NCBI GenBank assembly: GCA_016647705.1 | Contig: CM028327.1 | Span: forward strand, 9,433,726-9,497,725 | Length of the DNA stretch: 64,000 nucleotides | From: Eucommia ulmoides | Taxonomy: Eukaryota; Streptophyta; Magnoliopsida; Garryales; Eucommiaceae | Direction of reading: 5' to 3' | Part shown: positions 12,801-23,222 of the stretch, piece after piece | Numbering within the stretch: position 1 is the first letter of the stretch | Layout: every line of letters begins with the position of its first letter | Program-made: the position numbers and the translations under genes | The notes under the pieces: generated by a model | What the model was told of the DNA's origin: nothing | Database searches by the model: none | The model's input: the letters and a program-made list of their open reading frames with translations, nothing else

Positions 12801-15800
12801 ATGACAATGATTTACGTTGGATAAATTTATAAGGTCATGTTCGGTTAGTGTTTCCAACCAAATCCAACTCAAAAATTCTGAGTTTGATTTTTGGGAACGT
12901 ATTTGACAAATACAAAACTCAACCCAAAAAATAGGAATTGATTCTCAAAATGTTAAGAAAATGAGAAACAAAAAAAACTTATTTTTTTTTTTGTGCCCAA
13001 AAAATTCAACTCAAAATTCTCAATTCCGGCCACCGTCCGACGACCACCCGCCGTTGTCCACCGTCGGCCGTCACCGCCGTCCACCGTCCGGCCACCGCCG
13101 CCGCCAACCGCCGCCAAACACAAAAAAAAAATTCAAAAAAAAAAATTAGTTTTAGGATAAAATCGTTACCAAATACATTTTGTTCTCAGCACAAAACAAA
13201 AATTGTCGTTACCAAACACAATTCTGTTCCCAAAATTCTCAACTCAACCCTAACCCATTCCAGTTGGGTTCAGAAAAGTAGGAACACTAACCAAACGCCC
13301 CTAACCTAATAGGTCAAATGGGTCAAGTTTATATACATATATTAACATTTTTTATTTATTTTTTTAGTCCGCAAAAAAATGTTAATATATGTATATAAAC
13401 TTGACCCATTTGACCTATTAGGTTAGGTGGCATTTAGCTAGTGTTCCCACTTTTCTCATCCCACAATGAGTTGAGTTGAGAATTATGTTTTCTTCTATAA
13501 ATAGAATTGTGTTTAATAACAACAAAATTTTATTTTGTGTTGGGAACAAAATCACGTTTAGTAATGCATAATTCTCGAATTGTTTTCTCAATTTATATAA
13601 ACAGAAATAAAAAATCATGTTTGATTGCAACATGATGTATGACAATAATGTACATATTTGACTACATATTAAACAGAAACACCATACAATCTTATCACAT
13701 AGATGTTCATTTTGACTTTTTTCCTACTTTGTTAGAATAACTATTACAATAAAAAGAACTATAATCAACAAAATTATAATTACTATCATGTTACATCCAC
13801 AACAAAGATAAAATAAAATCCTTATTCAATTCAAAACGTTGTGGAGCCACTCGAGCAACATCAGTGTCAAATTTGTCCCTCCACATAAAACAATTTTGAT
13901 GTTCTTGATTAAGTGGACATCGGAAAAATATACGACCGTAGTTTTTCTTCGTATGTGCCGTTAATATTCTCATTCGTTTCCACATGAACATGTAGGGAAA
14001 CATTTAAACTTATTTAATTTATACACACTGGATTTGAATCACGCCAAATCCGTTCGGTAATAGAATCCTTATTTAATCCCATGCTGATGACGCTTTAACT
14101 ACTCGTTCTGATCTCGACTGGAGTAGGTCGTTGGCGTTGCCCCTCTTCCTTTTCTTTATATCCTTCTCTACTCTATCGTTCGAAGAGGTTATCATTTAAA
14201 TCATGTAATCTTATAAAATTGTGAACCGTTACAACATACAAGTGGAATATACTTTTGCATGTGCACCGGATAAGGAGGCATTTTCTTGAGTATTTTGAAT
14301 CTAGCTTTAAGCACACCGAAACACCATCATAAGTGGTACTTCTCCCCCCAAGAAACCATGTCGTATAACCTGAATCCACAAGATAACACATTCGGAAAAC
14401 ATTCTTGAGTCATTGGCCGTTCCTTCCCAGCCAGAATGCACGTAAGTAAAAATCATATTGAAAGTATACGCACATGACATTCTGAGTTGTTTCTGTTTTA
14501 TGACCCCGATACGGAATTTGATCTTCTAACGGGACTGATGCATCAACATGAGTCACACATCCATTGCCCCCACACAATCCTATTGCATAGATATCCAACA
14601 AAAGATTAATAAAGTTCTAAAGGGTATATGTTATTGATGACAGGAGAGGTCAATGGCATTATCCCAAGTTCTAAATGTTGTATGCCTTTTAAGTAATTAC
14701 TATTTTCGTATTAAAAAAAAAAAAAACTTTACCTTAAAATAATAGTTAGATACTCGGATTGCTTCTTATTTCTGGAGGGACTTCGTTTAAATTTGGAGGC
14801 ACAATCAACTCAATACTCAATTTACAGATGGGCTTCAATACGCGTCGAAAATACCGCGATATCCATAGAATGTTGGAAACAATCTGCGGTTAGTCGTATA
14901 GAGTCATTTTGTGAGACGATATACAAAAAAAAATTCTACTTGCTCTTGCACACTAACGTTCCTAGTGTGGTTGAGGTAACCTTTAGACATTAAAACGTCA
15001 CAAAACATCTTAAATATATCTTGGTGCATCTTGAAGGTATTGTAACAACGTCCATTATGTCCTATGAAAGAAATTTTAGAAGGGCATGATGGACGTTGTT
15101 GCGATATTTTCAGGATGTACCGAGATACATTTAAGATGTTTTGTAAAGTTTTAATGTCGAAAGGTTACCTCGACCGCACTAGGAACGTTAGCGTGCAAAA
15201 GCAAGTAAGATTTTTTTTTGTATATCGTCTCACAAAATGACTCTATACGACTGACAACGAATCGTTTCCAACACTACGAAGACTATCCCGTCGCGTGTTG
15301 AAGGCTATCTGTAAATTGGGTATTGAGTTGATTGTACCTTTCGACATTAAAACGTCACAAAACATCTTAAATATATCTTGGTGCATCTTGAAAGTATTGT
15401 AACAACGTCCATTATGTCCTATGACCGAGATACATTTAAGATGTTTTGTGAAGTTTTAATGTCGAAAGGTTACCTCGACCGCACTAGGAACGTTAGCGTG
15501 CAAAAGCAAGTAAGATTTTTTTTTGTATATCGTCTCACAAAATGACTCTATACGACTAACAACGAATCGTTTCCAACACTACGAAGACTATATCCCGTCG
15601 CGTGTTGAAGGCTATCTGTAAATTGGGTATTGAGTTGATTGTACCTTTCGACATTAAAATGTCACAAAACATCTTAAATATATCTTGGTGCATCTTGAAA
15701 GTATTGTAACAACGTCCATTATGTCCTATGAAAGAAATTTTAGAAGGGCATGATGGACGTTGTTGCGATATTTTCAGGATGTACCGAGATACATTTAAGA

Positions 15801-17557
15801 TGTTTTGTGAAGTTTTAATGTCGAAAGGTTACCTCAACCGCACTAGGAACGTTAGCGTGCAAAAGCAAGTAAGATTTTTTTTTTGTATATCGTCTCACAA
15901 AATGACTCTATACGACTAACAACGAATCGTTTCCAACACTACGAAGACTATATCCCGTCGCGTGTTGAAGGCTATCTGTAAATTGGGTATTGAGTTGATT
16001 GTACCTTCGAATTTAAATAAAATCCCTTCGGAAATAAGATGCAATTCGAGGTTCTACCCTCTGTTGGATCTATGTAATAATAGGATTGTGTGGGAGCAAT
16101 AAATGAGACTCATGTTGATGCATCAGTCTCGTTAGAAGATCAAATTCCGTATCGGGGTCGTAAAACAGAGACAACTCAATGTCATGTGCATATGTACTTT
16201 TAATATGATTTTTACGTACGTATATTCTGGATGGGAAGGAATGACCAATAACTCCATAGTTTTCTGAATGTGTCACTAACTTGGAAAATTTATTTCCGGC
16301 ACCTCCCCCAGGTATATATATAATATTTTTATATGTAGATTTATGGGTCTTAGATATTTATAAATATTGTACATACTCCTATTATCTTGTGGTTTCTTGG
16401 CAACATATCGGGGGAGAAGTATGACTTACGAGATTTTAGAGATAGACGTCCAACTAAAATGAAGGAGAATGGTGTTTCACTCGTCTCTCCGAAATGTTAT
16501 AGAATGATGTTTCAGTGTGCTTAAAGCTAGATTCAAATTTATCAAGAAAATGCCTCCGTATCCAGTGCATATGCAAAAGTATATTTCACTTGCGTGTTGG
16601 AGGGATATGAAGAAGATGGAGAGGGACAACGCCAACGACCTACCTACTTTAATCGAGATCAGAACGAGTAGTCAAAGTATCATTGACATGGGATTAAATA
16701 GGGATCTATTGTCGAACGGATTTGGCGTGATTCAAATCCGGCGTTTTCTTTATTTAAATTACAACAAATTAATCTATTAACTTTTTTTAACACACTCTTT
16801 ATTCTTCTTCTTTTGTTGGTTGCAACGATGAGCCTGGTGAAAAATTATGTCCCTCCATGTTCATGTGAAAACGGTAGAATGAGACTATTAACGGCACCGA
16901 CATTGCTCGGGTTGCTCCACAACGTTTGAAGTGGACAAGGATTTTATTTTGTCTTTGTTGTAGATGTGACATGATATTGATTTTATTGATTGTAGTTCTT
17001 TCTATTATACTAGTAATTCCAACAATGTAGGGAAAAAATCAAAATAAATATCTATGTAATAAGATTGTATGGTGTTTCTGTTTAATATAAGTACTTTAAC
17101 ATCTATTTTTAATTAATTTGATCATCAACAAATGAGAATAAAAATATAAATACAAAAAAAAAAAAAAAAAACTATTTACTTTCGGCTCCCAGATTTCTAT
17201 CAAATTTTTTATTTCTCATAACCGAAAAACAAAAAATCTAGGAACAGAAATACTAAAACAAACCTATTTTTTTTACACTCAAATTTATAGACGATTTTAT
17301 TTTGATTGTTATAGGAGCTTGAAGGAATGAAAGAATTCGGCTTGGTTCCATTGATTCGAGTGGCTATCGATTCATTGAACGATAGGCTTCCCGAAGCAAG
17401 AGAAGCCGCTCGAAGCACGGTGATATCGATATATAGGCGTGCATTCGAAGAGGAAGAAAAGGAGGACAAGGAGAAAGAGGGATGGGAGAGTTTTTGCAAC
17501 TCTAATTTACCACCAATTCATGCTCAAGCCATTCTTAAACTAGTTTCTTCTCACTAA
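9886..17557 (+). CDS. TOG/CLASP-like ARM-repeat protein (five exons, 311 aa)
   Basis: Exons 9886-10113, 10616-10722, 11523-11679, 12503-12703 and 17315-17557 (stop TAA 17555-17557). All introns are GT-AG and phases fit, giving 311 aa. Exon 1 is a basic, proline-rich leader (MALRPIDNALP, then KKQAKIAVPVKKQ). Exons 2-5 form one helical-repeat block: SLFEGLESKDWLKQCDSINK, KSPRSALIKTSIMASSDLFK, LLQLLLKASQDKKFVCEEAE, RIRARAAISISHCV, DRLPEAREAARSTVISIY. This matches a small plant family with one TOG-like domain, expected to bind tubulin or microtubules; that role is inferred from the fold. A pyrimidine-rich, TATA-like stretch (TATATATT, about 9829-9836) precedes the start. Intron 4 is 4.6 kb because of inserted elements. 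The reading frame is intact, so the gene may be functional if that intron is spliced. Confidence 0.9.
12833..13301. mobile_element. Harbinger-type MITE in intron 4 of the TOG gene
   Basis: 469 bp flanked by TAA on both sides (12830-12832 and 13302-13304), the 3-bp TWA duplication typical of Harbinger elements. The left end GGTCATGTTCGGTTAGTGTT and the right end (reverse complement GGGGCGTTTGGTTAGTGTT) form an imperfect terminal inverted repeat. The interior has A/T runs and a C-rich patch (13027-13115) that makes a spurious Pro/His-rich ORF. No transposase. Confidence 0.7.
13300..13427. repeat. Perfect hairpin, 54-bp arms, 20-nt loop
   Basis: Arms 13300-13353 and 13374-13427 are exact reverse complements, loop 13354-13373. 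The left arm starts at the target-site TAA of the MITE (12833-13301). The right arm ends in TTA immediately before a second Harbinger-like terminus (GGTGGCATTTAGCTAGTGTT, 13426 onward). The perfect match implies a very recent or conversion-maintained palindrome. Confidence 0.85.
13426..17110. mobile_element. Rearranged Harbinger/PIF element: head-to-head transposase relics with triplicated N-terminal unit
   Basis: The left terminus shares TAGTGTTCC, ACTTTTCT and GAGTTGAGAATT with the MITE end at 13301. Left arm (minus strand): DDE-type pieces at 14601-14410 (THVDASVPLEDQIPYRGHKT) and 14391-14173 (YLVDSGYTTWFL), then a GRF-type zinc-finger remnant at 14003-13791 (MRILTAHTKKNYGRIFFRCP). Right arm (plus): the same order at 16030-16280 (DQIPYRGRKTE), 16517-16780 (LKARFKFIKKMPPYPVHMQK) and 16810-16930. 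The centre (15000-16010) holds three units encoding the N-terminal helix-turn-helix part. Frames are broken throughout, so it is not expected to be active. The right terminus was not identified; 17110 is approximate. Confidence 0.75.
14990..16010. repeat. Three tandem palindromic units inside the Harbinger relic
   Basis: Each unit has a minus-oriented half (TTCGACATTAAAACGTCAC onward, then CTTGGTGCATC) followed by its reverse complement (ATACATTTAAGATGTTTTG, then TTTTAATGTCGAAA). The centres lie near 15070, 15420 and 15735. The middle unit lacks the ~45-bp segment around GAAATTTTAGAAGGGCATGA that units 1 and 3 keep. The plus-strand half encodes the transposase N-terminal stretch KMFCEVLMSKGYLNRTRN. 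Confidence 0.75.
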
Positions 17558-17756
17558 ATAGTAGTATAAGGAGGCTTTGCGTAGGGTTAATTACCTTTTA
17601 TCCCTAGTTTGATCTTATTTAATTTTGTTAAAAAACTCAATTTTATCCTCTTCTACTTGTTAAAAAATTGGTGAAATTACCTTATTACATATTTTTTTGT
17701 TAATGATATTTTGTTCCATGTGATCGAATTGTACTTTTTATAAGCATGTTTATCTG
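17558..17756. other. 3' flank of the TOG gene
   Basis: 199 bp between the stop codon and the truncated Tat LTR, presumably holding the 3' UTR. AT-rich, nothing else recognised. Confidence 0.5.
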
Positions 17757-18190
17757 GTTTTTCCCGGTGGGTCCCCTCCGGCGTGAGAGTAAGGTTCCGG
17801 AGATAGATAAAGATAGGTCGGGAAGTTACTATTGCCTCAACCTGTCTGACCGATTAGAGGCAAAGTTTCTCTCTCTAGAATGTTTGTTTTCTCCTCTCTT
17901 TAAAGCGCGTGGATGACACGGAGGATTAAAGCCATGGGCCTAGGCTTCGGGCCCATCACTGTTGAGGATGAGGTCGGCGTCTGATCCCCGAGGGCTACAT
18001 GAGGCCCGCCCGCCCATGGAGATCGATCTGGGCACTCCAACCTTAAACGGGCAGGCCTACGCGAGGAGACCGGTTTGGGCACACCCGGTTCAAGCGGGCT
18101 GCCGTACACAGTTTACCCGGTATTCCTACTTACCGGGCTGGAACATAAATCGGTCAACTGAATACGCAGCCTCCAAATTTACCCATACCA
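17757..18190 (-). repeat. 3' LTR of the Tat element, truncated
   Basis: It aligns to 35125-35700 from GGTGGGTCCCCTCCGGCGTG to the end TTTACCCATACCA. The first ~195 bp of the complete LTR are missing. There is also a ~90-bp internal gap (the TATA-containing part of the right LTR, 35285-35375) and a ~20-bp gap near 18042. Truncation hides any target duplication. Confidence 0.8.
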
Positions 18191-19205
18191 ATTGGAAGTG
18201 GGATCCTCCAGTTGGAAGACAGAGCGATCTGTTGGATCGGGATAACGCAGTCCAACTGGGATCCCTTAGTGTCTCCTGGAAGCTCTCATCGACCTCCGGA
18301 GCACGATACTTTTCCTGCCCTTGTCTCACTTTCTCATCTTTTCAATTTCTTCTCCATGTCTTCTGAGTCTGAGGCCGGTTGGTCGGGGAGCAGCGCGTCC
18401 TTGAGAGACGTGATCGCTACGTATTCCCCCGTTGTCCAGATGGAGCTCAGCTCTTTTGCGATAGAGTCGGATCCTCCAGGCCCACCGGCCTCCCGGTCGG
18501 ATGGCGGGCAGAACCCGCTGTTGAGTGGACGACGTCATCCAATAAGTCTTAGGGTGAGATCGGCGCAGGGGCATTCCCTGCGGTTGATCTTTCTCGTGGC
18601 GGGCTCCTCCGGCGGCTTTACTGCCAGACCGTCAACACAGTCGAGCTCGACTTCGCGTCGGTCAGCTTGCACGGTCCCCCAGAGTGCTCCGGTCTAGGAG
18701 CTAGAATCTGAGCTCTCAGAGAAAGTAGTTTGCAGACTCTACAACAAGTACACGATGCCGCGCTCGGTAGTGCTCCGAGCAACAGAGCAGGACGACCGAG
18801 CATGTGACCCACCCGAGGTATTTATCGCAGTCTACGACCAGCAGCTACAGGCCGGACTGCAATTTCCCATCCACCTCTGGGTGAGGGAGGTCTATTGGGA
18901 TTTGGGACTGTGTCTGTCACAGCTCTCTCCCAACAGTATCCGCTTCATCGTGTCGTTTCACATTATGGCTAAAGGGGTGAAGTCGTCCCCCGATCTGTTC
19001 TATACTCTGTTCCTGGCCAAGGCCATGCCCGACAGAAAAGGCTGGTTTTACATATCAGCCCGGCGGAAGTTCCTCAAGGGCTACCCCGAGTCCATTAAAG
19101 AATGGAGCCGGGGTTCTTCTTCTTGGGAAGTACCGGTTGAGAGTCCGACGAGAAACCTTCATTTGATTTTTCGGTCTAAAGGCACTGGGGAGATATGGGT
19201 AAGTC

Positions 19206-19480
19206 TTTTACAGCTCGGTCCTCGTACCCTGGTTCTTATTCTGACAAGTTCTTTATTTGCTCTTTTTCAGTGACCAGGAAGCGGAAGCCCAGCGCGAAAA
19301 TCCTACAAGAGAAGGAGGTGATCCTCAGGATGCTGTTCTTTTACAGCTCGATCCTCGCTCCTCGTACCCCGGTTCTTGTTCTGACAAGCTCCTTATTTGC
19401 TTTTTTTTAGTGACCATGAAGCGAAAGCCCAGCACGAAAATCCTACAGGAGAAGGAGGTGATCCTCAGGATGCCGTTCAC
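19206..19480 (+). repeat. Tandem duplication of an intron end plus exon in the antisense ORF
   Basis: Two copies, period about 133 bp (TTTTACAGCTCG at 19206 and 19339), each with TTATTTGCT, a poly-T acceptor, TGACCA(G/T)GAAGCG and GAGAAGGAGGTGATCCTCAG. The second copy has a ~7-bp insertion. The duplicated unit includes an acceptor and the following exon. Confidence 0.8.
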
Positions 19481-20177
19481 GAACGTCGTTCCTCTACTTT
19501 CGTCGTGTCTGTACGACCTATATTTTTGGAGCAATCCAACCCTGCCAGCACCGTCCCTAAACCCGGAATCAAAGAACGGTAAGTGCTCCCAGCCCGTCCC
19601 CCGTTGTTATTCTTTACTTGCTATTCTTTTAGTTGATTGGTCTACTTGTCTCGTTTTTTGGTGATGGACCTGGCCGCTCTAGCCCGAATGGTGAAGAAAA
19701 AAGTGGAGTCTCGATAGGCCGCCCGAAGTACACCGGCCGGGAATGGGACAGAAGAGTCAAGGCCAGTAAGTCGGTCCCGGTCTATCCCTACGCCCAGCAG
19801 GGCTAACACCCCGGTGGCCGCGAGTGCCACTCACATAGAGATCATAGAGGACAACCCCCCGAATGGGGAGCAACAACATGAGGGTGAGGGAAGACCAGAG
19901 CTGATCATCCACACCGGCCTCTGGCCTGACCAACCGACGACTCAAAATGGCTCCGTGCTTACTCAGTTCACGATGAAAATAGTGCCCCCGGTAGATAGAA
20001 GGAGGTTCACAGACAAGACGGATGCCAAGCTCTACGTCGACCTGAATTGGCACACGCTTTCGGTAAGTTTTCCTCTCCGGTTGACTTTTAGAACTTGGCG
20101 AGTACTTCACGTTTTTAACTTCATCATCGTTGAATGTGCGATCTGTCTTTGCCGCCCTGGAGACCGGTGCCCATTTA

Positions 20178-21874
20178 TGTAAGACCCCGATCTTTGATAT
20201 GCGTATAATTTAAATTGTGTTGTAAAATGTTTCGGAAGTATTGGGGTGGATGGTGTAAATTAATTATGTGAATTTAAATTTTGGGAATCAAATTGCAATT
20301 TTTCAAAACATTAAAATGAGAATAGGACTAATTAAATATTTTAACAAAGAGAAAGAGAGAGGAAGAGAAAGAAGAGAGAAAGAGAGCAAGGTCGGCCGGT
20401 GGTTTTGTCCGCCGGCAGGAGTGTGTGTATGTGTGTCCTCTATTTTGGTTGTCCGACGTTCGGCCGGTGGTGTGATCGGCGTGTTTCAGTTCTGATGTGT
20501 GAGTGTATTGTCTTCTTACCAAACTATTTTTATATCTATATATGATAAAAAAAAAAATGGTTGTATTTAAATTAGATACTTTCAAAAATGAAGTGGATCA
20601 AGTAGGTTTTGGGTGAGTTGGTAAAATGGATTTTCATTAAATTACGTTGGTTTTGAAAGAAAGTTGAAAAGGATTTTCGTCGGATTTGGTGGTTTTAAAA
20701 GAGAGTGGAAAATATCTATTTTTCTAAAAATACATGGTTTTCTAAAAATAAATGGGGAAAATGGTTTCGTTGAAATTAGACGGTTTTCGAACAAAGGTGA
20801 AAAATATGATTTTCGGATTAAATCGGTTTTGGAGATAGATGTTGATATTATTATTTTATCGATGCTATTGATTTTATCTGCTTCAACAGAGCGTTGATAT
20901 TTTCTATTAAGTTGTTGTTGTTGAGGTGGAGATGAGTTGTTGTTGTTGAGGCAGGGATGAGTTGTTGTTGTTGAGGCAAAGATGAGTTGTTATGGTGGTG
21001 AGGTGGAGATTGGTGGTGGATTTTCACCCGTCTGACATAATCCAGCGGAGCCTTGTTTCACCCGTTTGGCATAGTCCAATGGAGCGTTATTATATCCCGC
21101 TAGGAAGGCATATCCTCGGGATACGGTACCATTGCAACTCCCGATTGTGAGGTTAAAATGATCACATGGTTAGCCGAGGTATGGTGTGAGATGTAGCGTG
21201 ACGTGGTGTGGTATGGAGTGATGTGGTGTGGTGAGGAGTGGTGTGGTGTTTGAGAGGTGATGTTTTATCATATTTGGTGTCTCATCATATATGGTGATGT
21301 TGTGTTTTATTTTATCGTCTTTGGTATTTTATCATATTATCTTATGCTGATGGTTTGGATTATATATATATATATATATATATATATAGATGATGATTCT
21401 AAATGGTAAGAAGAAGAAATTTTCTCGTGGTATATGATTTTTATACTACTGTTTAAAATGTGTTTGTTTATACGCGTTATACTTGATCCATTTAAATGTT
21501 GTATTATTTAGAAATTATTATTATTATGTTAAAAATGGTTTTTATTAAGAAGGCAGTACACTCACAGGTGGAACAACTAGGAGTAGGTCACCTACTGGAT
21601 CTAGATAGAGTCCTACGATGGGGTCGGGTGTAGGTTTTGAGATGAACTGTCTAGGGTGAATCTGTGAGAGGTTCATGGTTTTTGTTTTGGTTATTCCTAT
21701 ATTTGGGGATAGGTATGTCCCTATAGTAGATAAACTGTATATGGATATTTATATTTTGGTGTTATATAGTTGGTATGTATATTGTCGTTCTATGTGTAGG
21801 TTTGGCGTTCAGGTGATGTCGTGTTGTCGTCACGCCGGCCCTGGGATGACGGGTGTCCGGGACGGGTCGTGATA
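20178..21874 (+). mobile_element. Solo LTR A of the TGTAAGACCCC family
   Basis: Begins TGTAAGACCCCGA and ends near GACGGGTCGTGATA, matching the ends of copies B and C. It contains a 25-bp minisatellite (20909-20984, AGTTGTTGTTGTTGAGG units) and an (AT)n run at 21362-21389. Flanks ATTTA and GCCTA do not match, so the end is mutated or the target duplication lost. It lies inside the antisense ORF of the Tat element. Confidence 0.7.
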
Positions 21875-22373
21875 GCCTACACCAGGCTACCCAAATGCTC
21901 GAGGGGCTTATATAGGCCAGGGAGAAGGATATCGAGATAATAGAGGACCTCAAGAAGGAGCTGGACCGGGTGACTGGCGAAAATGAGAGGCTTCAATCAG
22001 AGAAGGCAGTGGCATAGGAGAAGGCCGAGGAGTCCCGGCGAGCCGAGTTCGTGGCCAAAGCGAAGCTGAACGAGGCCCGCAGGGACCGAGCTCGAGAAGG
22101 TCCGGGTTGATGCTATTTCCCAATACAAAGAAAATGAGGAGTTCACTGGGCTTAGGAACCGAATCGCTGTCAGCGTGATCGGCCTGAGCTTCAAGGGGGC
22201 AATCAATTCCCTGCGCCAACAGTTCCCCAAGGTTGACTCCTCAAGATTGACAATCGAGCTGACAAGGGAAGACATTGTCGAGGCCAAGGCATTGTAGAAT
22301 ACCGTGTCGGGTGATGCATCAACGACCCTTGCCGCTGAGCTGAGATGATCATCTCGAAGCAACGAAGAGGGCA

Positions 22374-23222
22374 CGTCAGACGAGGTTGCAACCGACCAAC
22401 CAGCCAGTCCGGCCTAACCAGTTCTCATTTAATTATTATTATCTTTATTTATTTATTTTTATTTTTTGTGGCCCAGCCAATAGCGGGCTTGTACCTTGCG
22501 TGCAACTGTCACGCTCTTTTTGTAGCTTTGACGAATGATCTAAATATAATATATTTTTGTTCTTCTCTCTCTGTGTCCGTTGTGCTTGCCGAATGTTGAT
22601 GTTTTCGAAAAAGAAATTTTAACTTTCACAAGTGGCCAATGTTTGTCGAGCTAAGGAACGGTTCCTGTGCCCGGCATTCCTCTTCACGGCCCTTCTCTCC
22701 TAGTCGAGCAGTAGAGCTTGTGCTCAACGAACCGTGTTGGTCGACTAGTAAAAAGCCTTTAGTTGCTTAGGCCAAAGGGACCCAGGCGAGATGTTCTGAA
22801 TAAATTGTTATGTGCCCGACCAATTTTTGTCCCTTGGACCATTGAACGCTCCGTAGACATATACCTTGCCCCCTAGAAAGGTAAAGTAGCCCGTACCAGC
22901 CAAGCTTCCATGTTGTCTTACCGAGTGTTGGTGGCCTTTGACTTTGACTTTGCCCCCCAGACGATGGACCAGCCCAGTTCTGGGCTCGTCGATCTTCTTC
23001 TGACTGGGACCTGATCTGGTTCCATCTTAAAGGGAGAAGGGATTTGGGAGGGCTTACCCCGGCCTCTCGGCACCTAGAGGGTTACTCCTTCTCCCCAGAT
23101 GATCTATCGAGCTCGGTCTTTCCGAGCTCACCGATCTTCTTTAGGGTTTGACCCGCGAGTGGAGTATTTTATGAAAAGGAGAAATTCATTTAACCGAAAA
23201 AGCTTTCTTTTTATTTAGTATA
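22374..23222. other. Tat spacer between antisense ORF and pol end
   Basis: Noncoding on both strands as far as I can tell. The pol C-terminus (minus, LRKFY-like ending) finishes near 23222. GC content resembles the rest of the Tat element and is unlike the AT-rich host DNA. Confidence 0.5.

Larger units (their letters stand above)
18356..22373 (+). pseudogene. Antisense extra ORF of the Tat element (gypsy-type transposase-like domain plus coiled coil)
   Basis: Reads opposite to gag-pol, between pol and the 3' LTR. It starts MSSESEAGWSGSS at 18356 and stays in frame to about 19197 with one TAG (near 18695). The segment VREVYWDLGLCLSQLSPNSI and DRKGWFYISARRKF resembles the plant 'putative gypsy type transposon' domain (Pfam PF04195, from memory). 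Clear splice-like signals follow: donor GGTAAGTC (19197), acceptors TTTTTCAG (about 19270) and TTTTTTAG (about 19410), donor GTAAGTGC (about 19580), acceptor TATTCTTTTAG (about 19631), donor GGTAAGTTTT (about 20060). After the nested solo LTR, 21880-22300 encodes a coiled coil (DIEIIEDLKKELDRVTGENE) with a stop and a frameshift. Function unknown; such ORFs recur in Tat elements. Confidence 0.7.

Noticed and set aside
13021..13149. Pro/Arg-rich frame resembling an extensin piece
   Set aside because: A C-rich low-complexity patch in the middle of a MITE without start context or conservation.
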